Below are positions 57,903 to 64,000 of a stretch of DNA of 64,000 nucleotides, one piece after another. The stretch's first letter is position 1, and the number at the start of each line of letters is the position of its first letter. The notes under the pieces are model-generated. The model made no database searches and was not told the origin of the DNA. It worked only from the letters and a program-made list of their open reading frames with translations. The stretch lies in the NCBI GenBank assembly GCA_016184455.1, contig JACPCS010000110.1, positions 1 through 64,000 on the forward strand. The letters are read 5' to 3'. This DNA comes from Acidobacteriota bacterium (GTDB lineage Bacteria > Acidobacteriota > Vicinamibacteria > Vicinamibacterales > UBA2999). Both the position numbers and the translations under genes were made by a program.

Positions 57903-59633
57903 CTACCGATTAGTTGACTGCTTCACGCCACCAATCAGCCACGCATCGCCGTTCTTCTGCAGCGCGAACGTCTCGCTCTGCGTGGCTGTGGTCGGCGGTC
58001 CGCCGGACTGGGGCGTGCAGGTGTGCGTGCTCCGGAGCGTCACCTGGGCCTGCGTCTCGCTGCCGGGCGCCAGCTGCACCTGCATCCCGTCGAAGGTCAC
58101 CTCGTACACGAGGCAGGCCTTGAACGTGCGCTGCATCGTCTGGCGGAGGTCCGCGGGCAGCGTCGGGAAGGCCGCGGCGACTGCCGGCAGATCCCGGTTG
58201 CGATACGCGATCCGATAGCGCTCCATCGCCGCCTCGATGGCGGGCCGTTCGCGTTCGAGCGGGCTCGGCGGGGGACTGCTGAGCCACGGCATGGCAGCAA
58301 GCGCGGCGCCGACCAGCACGACGGCCGCGCCACCCAACACGACCCAGCGACGTCCGGACGCGCGCGGAGCCACCTCGGCGCGCGTCGTTGCCGCAGCCTC
58401 CGCGGGACGGCTCGGGGGCGTCTTCGTCGGCGTCGTGCTCGTGCGCGCCTCGACGGTCGTCTTGACCGGCGTCGCGGACCCATCGGGCTTCTTTTTGACA
58501 CTCCACGTCGGCGAGGCCGGCACCCCCGCGGCCGTATTGGGAGCCGTGCCGCTCGCGATGCCCGTCCGCGCGCCGTATGCCGCCGTCGACGGCGGAGCCG
58601 GTGCGCGCGTGACCGCGGGGGGCGGCGGCGTGGCGAATGCCGCCGGTGGCGGTGGCGTCGCGAACGCCGCCGGCGGCGGCGGTGCAGGCGCGGGCGGCGG
58701 CATGAACTGCGATGGCGGCGTCAGCGGTCCCACGGGCGCGCCCCTTGGCGACCCGGCGCCGCGTGGCAGCACAACGGTCCGGTCGTCCTCACCTGGCCGC
58801 GCCGCGATCGGCGGCGGCGGCGCCTGCAGTACGGCGACGATCGCACTCCGCATCTCGGCGAGATCCGGGAACCGGTGTTCCGGTGCCTTCTGCAGCGCGC
58901 GCATGATGATCTCTTCAACCGCCCACGGCACGTCCGGCGCCGCCTCGTGCAGCGGCGGCGGATCCTGGTATGGCAGGCGCTGCAGCAAGCCGTCGTTGAG
59001 ATTGCCCTTGAAGGCCTGCTGGTACGTGATGAGCTCGTACGCGAGGCTGCCGACCGAGAAGATGTCGCTCCGGTGATCGACGGAACGGCCGAGCATCTGC
59101 TCGGGCGACATGTAGTTGAGCGATCCCATGAGCGCGCCGTCCTGGGTCATGGCCGAACCCTCGATGCGCGCGATGCCGAAATCGAGAATACGGACGACCC
59201 CGTCGCGGTCGACCATCACATTGGCGGGCTTGATGTCGCGATGGACGATCCCGGCGCGGTGCGCGACGTAGAGGCCCGCGCAGATCTGCTCCAGGTACGA
59301 CAGCTTCTGCGAGAGCGACAGGCTCCGCTTCTTCTTGATGATGTCGGAGAGCGACTCGCCATCGACGAACTCCATCACCATGTACGGCTGGTGCTCGTGC
59401 TGGCCGCTCGCATAGATGGTGATGATGTTGGGATGCCGGAGCGCCGCGGCGGCGCGCGCCTCGCGGAAGAACCGATCGAGGACTTCCTGATCGTGGATTT
59501 CCTCGCGAATCACCTTGATGGCGACCTGCCGATCGAGCTCCGGGTCGCGGCCGAGGTAGACCGCGCCCATGCCGCCGGAGCCGAGCTGGCGGAGCACTTC
59601 GAACTGGCCGATCTTGGTGGGAACGGTGGCCAC
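57903..59633 (-). CDS. membrane Ser/Thr protein kinase (PknB-type)
   Basis: 576 residues from GTG 59633 (VATVPTKIGQFEVLRQLGSGGMGAVYLG), seven bases after the phosphatase gene; upstream track codons belong to the phosphatase. The Hanks kinase domain (~8-270) has VAIKVIRE, HRDIKPANVM, ILDFGIAR and GSLNYMSPEQ, so it should be active. A proline-rich linker with a repeated PPPPAAFAT unit follows. One membrane helix (RRWVVLGGAAVVLVGAALAAMPWLS) leads to an extracytoplasmic domain of ~115 residues (AMERYRIAYRNRDLPAVAAAFPTLP), an NTF2-like pattern instead of PASTA repeats. It probably senses an envelope signal. Confidence 0.93.
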   Translation of the reverse strand: MATVPTKIGQFEVLRQLGSGGMGAVYLGRDPELDRQVAIKVIREEIHDQEVLDRFFREARAAAALRHPNIITIYASGQHEHQPYMVMEFVDGESLSDIIKKKRSLSLSQKLSYLEQICAGLYVAHRAGIVHRDIKPANVMVDRDGVVRILDFGIARIEGSAMTQDGALMGSLNYMSPEQMLGRSVDHRSDIFSVGSLAYELITYQQAFKGNLNDGLLQRLPYQDPPPLHEAAPDVPWAVEEIIMRALQKAPEHRFPDLAEMRSAIVAVLQAPPPPIAARPGEDDRTVVLPRGAGSPRGAPVGPLTPPSQFMPPPAPAPPPPAAFATPPPPAAFATPPPPAVTRAPAPPSTAAYGARTGIASGTAPNTAAGVPASPTWSVKKKPDGSATPVKTTVEARTSTTPTKTPPSRPAEAAATTRAEVAPRASGRRWVVLGGAAVVLVGAALAAMPWLSSPPPSPLERERPAIEAAMERYRIAYRNRDLPAVAAAFPTLPADLRQTMQRTFKACLVYEVTFDGMQVQLAPGSETQAQVTLRSTHTCTPQSGGPPTTATQSETFALQKNGDAWLIGGVKQSTNR

Positions 59634-59640
59634 GATCTCC

Positions 59641-60417
59641 TCAGAGCGCCTCGACGACGATCGTCGTCGCGTTGTCGGGCCCGCCACGCGCGTTGGCCGC
59701 ATCGATCGTGGCGCGGCATGCCTCGTCCGTCGTGCGTCCATCCGCGCTGACGATCGCGACGATCTCGGCGTCGGAGAGGACCGCGTGGATGCCGTCGGAG
59801 CAGAGAATCAGCCGATCGCCGCGCTGGATCTTCAGCTCGAAGATATCGACCGGCATGCCGGCCTGGCCCGATACCGCCCGCGTCACCACGTGGCGGAGCG
59901 GATGCGTGCGCGCGGTCTCGGAATCGATGAGACCGAGCGCCAGCTGCTCGGCCACGATCGAATGGTCCCGGGTGATCTGCGAAAGGTGTCCGTCGCGCAG
60001 CAGGTAGGCGCGGCAGTCGCCGACGTTCGAGACGGCGAGCTCACCGTGGCCGAAGAGCGCGGCCGCCAGCGTGGCACCGCTGCCGTCGAGGGCGGCGTTC
60101 GCCTTGGCGCGCGTGGCGAGCGTCAGATTGGCGCTTCGGATGGCGATCTGCAGCCGGTTGGCGAGAACCGACAGGCGCGGGTCGAGCCCGCCCGGCCAGG
60201 TCTTGTCGGAGTCGCCGGCCGTTTCGCGGATAAAGGCCGTCACCGCTTCGGCGATGGTTTCCGACGCGAGCTCCCCGCCGGCGTGGCCGCCCATTCCGTC
60301 CACGACCGCAAAAAGGCCGAGCTCGGAATCGGCGATATACCGATCCTCGTTTCTGGGCCGGACCAGCCCGGGGTCGGTCGCCGCCCCAAACCGCAATTGC
60401 ACCCCGGGAGAATACAC
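59641..60417 (-). CDS. PP2C-family Ser/Thr phosphatase (Stp-type)
   Basis: 258 residues. GTG 60417 is chosen for its AAAGGAGGGGAGA site and because LRFGAATDPGLVRPRNEDRY, the usual domain start, comes soon after; the track start is inside nadK. PP2C metal motifs are complete: NEDRYIADSELGLFAVVDGMGGHAGGE, GSGATLAAALFGHGELAVSNVGDCRAYLLRDG, LILCSDGIH and GGPDNATTIVV. It removes phosphate from Ser/Thr targets and is paired with the kinase seven bases downstream. Confidence 0.94.
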   Translation of the reverse strand: MYSPGVQLRFGAATDPGLVRPRNEDRYIADSELGLFAVVDGMGGHAGGELASETIAEAVTAFIRETAGDSDKTWPGGLDPRLSVLANRLQIAIRSANLTLATRAKANAALDGSGATLAAALFGHGELAVSNVGDCRAYLLRDGHLSQITRDHSIVAEQLALGLIDSETARTHPLRHVVTRAVSGQAGMPVDIFELKIQRGDRLILCSDGIHAVLSDAEIVAIVSADGRTTDEACRATIDAANARGGPDNATTIVVEAL

Positions 60418-60464
60418 TCTCCCCTCCTTTTCGGATCGGTTCGGCGGGGTCGTTAGCGGCTGGT

Positions 60465-61343
60465 TTACCGTTCCCCCCATTTCAGCTTCTCCCGCAGGAC
60501 CTCGAAGTAACTGCGCGCCGGCGTCACGAGCCGCAGCATCCGATCCCACTTCCGGACGCGGACGATGTCCCCCTGCGCGACCGGATAGCCCGATTGCCCG
60601 TCGTAGGTGACGAACACGTCGGCGGTGGCGCCGCCCGCCTCCATCCGCACCTCGATTTCAGCGTTGCCGGGGATGACGACCGGGCGGTTGGTGAGCGTGT
60701 GCGGCGCGATGGGCGTCAGCACCAGCGCGTCGACCGTCGGATGGACGATCGGGCCGCCGGCCGCCAGGTTGTAGGCGGTCGATCCGGTGGCGCTCGCGAT
60801 GATGAGGCCGTCGGCCTTGACCCGCGTGACGAACCCGCCGTTGACCCAGACGGAGAGCTCGATCATGCGCGACAGCGCGCTCTTGGTGAACACCACGTCG
60901 TTGAGCACCACGCGCTCATCGACTTCACCGTCGGCGTGATGGGCTGTCGCCGCGAGCATCGCGCGCTCGTCGAAGGTGGCCGTACCGGCCAGCACGCGCT
61001 CGAGCGCCGGGGTCAGCTCGTCGATCCGGATCTCGGTGAGGAACCCGAGGCTGCCGAAGTTGACGCCGAGGATCGGGACGTCACGTCCGGATTGCGCGAT
61101 GCGGGCGGCCATGGCGAGCAGCGTGCCGTCGCCGCCGAGTACGACGATGAGGTCGACGTCGCACGGCATCGCTTCGCGCGTGACGGTGCGCGCGCGCGCG
61201 GCCGCACCCACGAGCGCGGCCGTTTCCTGGGAGTAGATCGGCTCGATGCCGCGCAGGACGAGCCAGGCGCCGAGCTCCACCAGGTGCTCGGAGGCGGCCA
61301 CCAGATTGTGTTTGGCCACGAGGCCCACGCGTCGCACAGTCAT
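60465..61343 (-). CDS. nadK: NAD kinase
   Basis: A 292-residue ATP-NAD kinase that makes NADP. Signature motifs: LIVVLGGDGTLLAMA, ILGVNFGSLGFLTEI, VLNDVVFTKSALSRMIELSVWVNG, TRVKADGLIIASATGSTAYNLAAGGPIVHP and LTPIAPHTLTNRPVVIPG. It overlaps tlyA by four bases and sits in the classic xseA-xseB-ispA-tlyA-nadK order. Confidence 0.96.
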   Translation of the reverse strand: MTVRRVGLVAKHNLVAASEHLVELGAWLVLRGIEPIYSQETAALVGAAARARTVTREAMPCDVDLIVVLGGDGTLLAMAARIAQSGRDVPILGVNFGSLGFLTEIRIDELTPALERVLAGTATFDERAMLAATAHHADGEVDERVVLNDVVFTKSALSRMIELSVWVNGGFVTRVKADGLIIASATGSTAYNLAAGGPIVHPTVDALVLTPIAPHTLTNRPVVIPGNAEIEVRMEAGGATADVFVTYDGQSGYPVAQGDIVRVRKWDRMLRLVTPARSYFEVLREKLKWGER

Positions 61344-62089
61344 CGATGCAAGGTCACCTCACGGCCCCGGAGGTACAGCAGGAATTCGACGTTTCCCTTC
61401 TGACCGGTAATAGGTGAGGGCGTGACGGCTGCCGGCGTTAATCCTACCGCAGCCGCTGCGGCGCGGATCTCGTCGACGACGCGTGTGCGGACGGCTTCGT
61501 CGCGGATCACACCGTTGCGCACTTCGGCGCGCCCCGCCTCGAACTGCGGTTTGACCAGCGCGATGACGTCGGCGCCCGGACGGAGGAGGGGAGGCACGAC
61601 CGGCAAGATCTGCCGGAGCGAAATGAAGGAGACGTCGATGCAGACGATGTCGAACGGCCCCGGCAGGTCCGCCGGCGAGAGGTATCGCGCGTTGACGCCT
61701 TCGACGACCGTCACGCGAGGGTCGCCGCGCAGCCGCCAGTCGAGCTGTCCGTGGCCGACGTCGAGGGCCACGACGCGCGCGGCGCCTCGCCGGAGCAGGA
61801 CGTCGGTAAAGCCGCCGGTGGAGGCGCCGATGTCGAGTGCCTCGCGTCCCGCGACCGCGACGCCGAACGTGTCGAGCGCGTGCGCGAGCTTGAGGCCGCC
61901 GCGGCTCACGTACGGGTGATCCGGCGCGAGCAGCGCCACCTCGGCGTCGGGTGGCACCTGCGTGCCCGCCTTGCTGACCACGCGGCCATCGACCTCGACC
62001 TGCGCCGCGAGGATGAGCGCGCGCGCCCGCTCGCGCGAGGGGGCCAGTCCGCGGTCCACCAGAAGTTGATCCAGACGGATCTTGCTCAA
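61340..62089 (-). CDS. tlyA: TlyA-family rRNA 2'-O-methyltransferase
   Basis: 249 residues: an N-terminal S4 RNA-binding domain (RLDQLLVDRGLAPSRERARALILAAQVEVDGRVVSKAG) and an FtsJ-like methyltransferase (YVSRGGLKLAHALDTF, ALDIGASTGGFTDVLLRRGAARVVALDVGHGQL, FDIVCIDVSFISLRQILP, ALVKPQFEAGR). TlyA methylates 16S and/or 23S rRNA; the old 'hemolysin' name is doubtful. It overlaps both neighbours by four bases. Confidence 0.95.
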   Translation of the reverse strand: MSKIRLDQLLVDRGLAPSRERARALILAAQVEVDGRVVSKAGTQVPPDAEVALLAPDHPYVSRGGLKLAHALDTFGVAVAGREALDIGASTGGFTDVLLRRGAARVVALDVGHGQLDWRLRGDPRVTVVEGVNARYLSPADLPGPFDIVCIDVSFISLRQILPVVPPLLRPGADVIALVKPQFEAGRAEVRNGVIRDEAVRTRVVDEIRAAAAAVGLTPAAVTPSPITGQKGNVEFLLYLRGREVTLHR

Positions 62090-62997
62090 TGCGATCGGTT
62101 GACGATCCAGCGGCCGATCTCGGAGAGCCGGCTGTGGCCGATGCCCGCCTCGGCGAGCAGCGCGTCAGCGCGATCGATGCAGGCCGCGGCCATGCGGCGC
62201 GCCTCGTCGATGCCGTAGAGCGCCGCGTAGGTTGGCTTGCCCGCCGTCGCGTCCTTGCCGGGGGTCTTGCCGAGCGTCGCCGCCGCGCCCTCGACGTCGA
62301 GCACGTCGTCGACAATCTGGAAGGCAAGGCCGAGTTCGGCCGCGGCGGCATCCACGCGCGCGATCACGGTGTCGTCGGCGCCGCCCATGATGGCGCCGGC
62401 GGATGCCGCGGCGCGGATGAGCGCGCCCGTCTTCTTGGCGTGCATGGCGCGGAGCGCGTCCGCCTCGAACGCGGGCGTACCGGCGTGTTCGGGCTCGCTT
62501 GCGGCGAGGTCGAGGGCCTGGCCCCCGACCATGCCCGCCGCGCCGGCCGCGCCGGCGACCACGCCGATCACCCGCACCTTCCGCGCGACGATCGCGGGAT
62601 CGGTCGTGACCGGCTCGCGTGCGAGCAGAGCGAAGGCCTCGGTGAGCAGGGCGTCACCGGCAAGAATGGCCATCCCCTCGCCCGCCACGACGTGGAGCGT
62701 CGGCCGGCCGCGCCGCATCGTGTCGTTGTCCATCGCGGGCAGGTCGTCGTGAATGAGCGAATACGTGTGGATGAATTCGAGCGCGCACGCGGCCGGCATG
62801 GCCTGCGCGGGATCGCCGCCGACCGCCTCCGCGCTGGCCAGGCACAACACGGGACGAAGGCGCTTGCCGCCGGCGGTGAGGCTGTAGAGCATCGCGCGGG
62901 CGACCGATGCGGGGCACGCCGGCGGCGACGGCAGCGCGGCCGCGAGCGCCGCCTCGATCTCGGCGCGGCGCGCCTCGAGGTACTGGTGGAAATCCAC
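62086..62997 (-). CDS. ispA: geranyl/farnesyl diphosphate synthase
   Basis: 303 residues from GTG 62997 (VDFHQYLEARRAEIEAALAAALP); the track extension into xseB is rejected. Short-chain prenyl synthase motifs are complete: GGKRLRPVLCLASAEAVGG, FIHTYSLIHDDLPAMDNDTMRRGRPT (first aspartate-rich motif), HAKKTGALIRAAASAGA and FQIVDDVLDVEG (second). The product is the C15 (or C10) precursor of quinones and undecaprenyl lipid. The ribosome binding site AGGA is nearly adjacent to the GTG, so initiation may depend on coupling with xseB two bases before. Confidence 0.93.
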   Translation of the reverse strand: MDFHQYLEARRAEIEAALAAALPSPPACPASVARAMLYSLTAGGKRLRPVLCLASAEAVGGDPAQAMPAACALEFIHTYSLIHDDLPAMDNDTMRRGRPTLHVVAGEGMAILAGDALLTEAFALLAREPVTTDPAIVARKVRVIGVVAGAAGAAGMVGGQALDLAASEPEHAGTPAFEADALRAMHAKKTGALIRAAASAGAIMGGADDTVIARVDAAAAELGLAFQIVDDVLDVEGAAATLGKTPGKDATAGKPTYAALYGIDEARRMAAACIDRADALLAEAGIGHSRLSEIGRWIVNRSH

Positions 62998-62999
62998 TC

Positions 63000-63242
63000 C
63001 TAACGTGATGTGTCGTCCTCGCCGAGTCCCGCCGGCGCCGCCTTGAGCTCGCCACGCTCGTTCAGGATCTCGATGCGGTGTTCGGCCTCTTCGAGGCGCG
63101 CATGGCAGAAGCGCGAAAGCTGCACGCCGCGCTCGTAGAGCTGGAGCGAGGTCTCGAGGGGGAGGTCGCCCTCCTCGAGCTTCTTCACGATCGATTCGAG
63201 CTCGGCGATCGCCGTCTCGAAGTCCTTGATGGTTGTATCCAT
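63000..63242 (-). CDS. xseB: exodeoxyribonuclease VII small subunit
   Basis: 80 residues, [60 protein letters not shown], the standard XseB helical hairpin. It assembles with XseA into the single-strand-specific exonuclease VII. It lies between the repeat that follows xseA and ispA. Confidence 0.95.
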   Translation of the reverse strand: MDTTIKDFETAIAELESIVKKLEEGDLPLETSLQLYERGVQLSRFCHARLEEAEHRIEILNERGELKAAPAGLGEDDTSR

Positions 63243-63252
63243 AGACTCTCGC

Positions 63253-63345
63253 GCCGGGTCTGCGGCGCATGGGTCACGCGCGCCGCGAGACCCGGCCTAC
63301 GTACGCAGGGCGGGTCCGCTCGTCGAAGAAGACGGCGGACCCGCC
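63253..63345. repeat. paired-hairpin repeat (REPIN-like), copy 2, overlapping the xseA 3' end
   Basis: GCCGGGTCTGCGGCGC...GCGCCGCGAGACCCGGC (63253-63296), the palindromic link CTACGTACGCAG, and GGCGGGTCCGC...GCGGACCCGCC (63309-63345). It is the mirror arrangement of the element at 28737-28835. The xseA stop codon lies in the link and the second hairpin is translated as its last residues. Confidence 0.8.
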
Positions 63346-64000
63346 GAGTCTCGTACCTCGCAATCCAGTTCCCCGCGCGCGAGCGTGACACGCACGCGAT
63401 CGCCGCGTGCGACCGCCGCGGCGTCGCGGACGATGGCCGTGCGGTCGCCGGTCCAGCAGACGGCATAGCCGCGGCCGAGCACGGCCAGCGGGCTCAGGGC
63501 CTCGAGCTCGGCCGCGGCGGCGCGGAGGCGTCCGTCCGCACGATGGCGCACACGCGCGCTCGCGGCCGCGATTCGTCCCTCCGCGGCGACCAGGCGCGTG
63601 CGGCCCCGTCCGAGCTGCCGGCGCAGATCGTACGTCTCCAGCGCCAGACGGAGCCCGCGATACGTCCGCTCGCGCGCCGCGACATGCGCCCGGATCGCAC
63701 GATGGAGCGTGTGGCCGAGCTCCGCCACGTGCCGGCCGCGAAGCGCCAGCCGCGCCGGCAGGCCCGCGTACCCGGGACGCGCCTCGAGCGCGCGCACCCG
63801 CGCGTCGAGCCGGTGCAGCCGCGCGCCCATCGTGGCGCTCACGCGGTCGGCCAGCCGGTCGAGGCGCGCGCAGAAATCGTCCTTCCGTGCGACGACGATC
63901 TCGGCGGCCGCCGAAGGCGTCGGGGCGCGCACGTCGGCGACGAAGTCGGCGATCGTGACGTCGGTGTCGTGCCCCACGGCGGCGATCGTCGGCACCGGGC
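63297..64000 (-). CDS. xseA: exodeoxyribonuclease VII large subunit, partial
   Basis: The gene enters from beyond the right edge; 234 C-terminal codons are visible. [33 protein letters not shown] is the conserved XseA core signature. A long coiled coil follows ([37 protein letters not shown] ... [24 protein letters not shown]) and then [17 protein letters not shown]. The last residues ([15 protein letters not shown]) come from the palindromic repeat and are not part of the family. The upstream part and start are outside the window. Confidence 0.95.
   Translation of the reverse strand, partial: PVPTIAAVGHDTDVTIADFVADVRAPTPSAAAEIVVARKDDFCARLDRLADRVSATMGARLHRLDARVRALEARPGYAGLPARLALRGRHVAELGHTLHRAIRAHVAARERTYRGLRLALETYDLRRQLGRGRTRLVAAEGRIAAASARVRHRADGRLRAAAAELEALSPLAVLGRGYAVCWTGDRTAIVRDAAAVARGDRVRVTLARGELDCEVRDSAGPPSSSTSGPALRT

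Noticed and set aside
57896-57909. TCGGT-GGCT-ACCGA as a terminator between convergent genes
   Set aside because: Only five pairs and no T-run; too weak to list as a feature.

Overview
The window is high-GC bacterial chromosome. Inference from gene content: a member of Acidobacteriota, probably the Vicinamibacteria group. The reasons are a TonB-dependent receptor with a carboxypeptidase-like N-terminal domain, cytochrome c / copper-monooxygenase-like and beta-propeller proteins, a DUF2914 protein, a kinase/PP2C pair, and the order thrS-infC-rpmI-rplT-pheS-pheT-zapB-zapA-6S-thiL. No 16S or other taxonomic marker is present.

Layout. 1-11.2 kb is an accessory, decaying region: a frameshifted hipA copy, a fragment of an AI-2E-type permease, short remnants of other genes, a ParE-type toxin-antitoxin pair, an orphan AbiEi-like regulator and an intact hipBA module. 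It also holds a signalling locus on the minus strand (MEDS protein, double-PAS histidine kinase, NarL-type regulator, second MEDS protein, small winged-helix-like protein). Three promoters in this locus share one architecture: an inverted repeat GGGAAAAC-N15-GTTTTCCC, two bases, a TTGC -35 and a TACGCT -10. That is the best candidate for an undescribed regulon here.

11.4-32.8 kb is a mixed metabolic and envelope region: orphan substrate-binding proteins, exported hypotheticals, a propeller/cytochrome c pair, a cytochrome/Cu-monooxygenase-like protein with a dienelactone-hydrolase-like enzyme, a spermidine-synthase/TPR fusion, a broken TonB-dependent receptor, a lectin-like secreted protein, enoyl-CoA hydratase and a CaiB-type CoA transferase. 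32.8-45 kb holds a lytic transglycosylase, a methyltransferase, a heterodimeric ABC exporter, a truncated erythromycin esterase, a phosphoribosyltransferase, envelope lipoproteins and thiL.

45-64 kb is core genome: 6S RNA, zapA/zapB-like genes, the pheT-pheS-rplT-rpmI-infC-thrS operon behind tRNA-Val, a degenerate S41 protease with an EnvC-like activator, ruvX-mltG, an FHA-GAF-HD-GYP protein, and a tight operon xseA-xseB-ispA-tlyA-nadK-PP2C-Ser/Thr kinase.

Two themes run through the window. First, many genes keep their ends but have lost internal or terminal segments (VOC/PhnB-like, TonB receptor, Hsp20, erythromycin esterase, histidine phosphatase). Second, several families of paired-hairpin (REP/REPIN-like) repeats sit between genes, and three have entered coding sequence: in frame inside pheT, at the xseA 3' end and at the envC start. 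Coordinates and translations were read by eye; no database search was possible.
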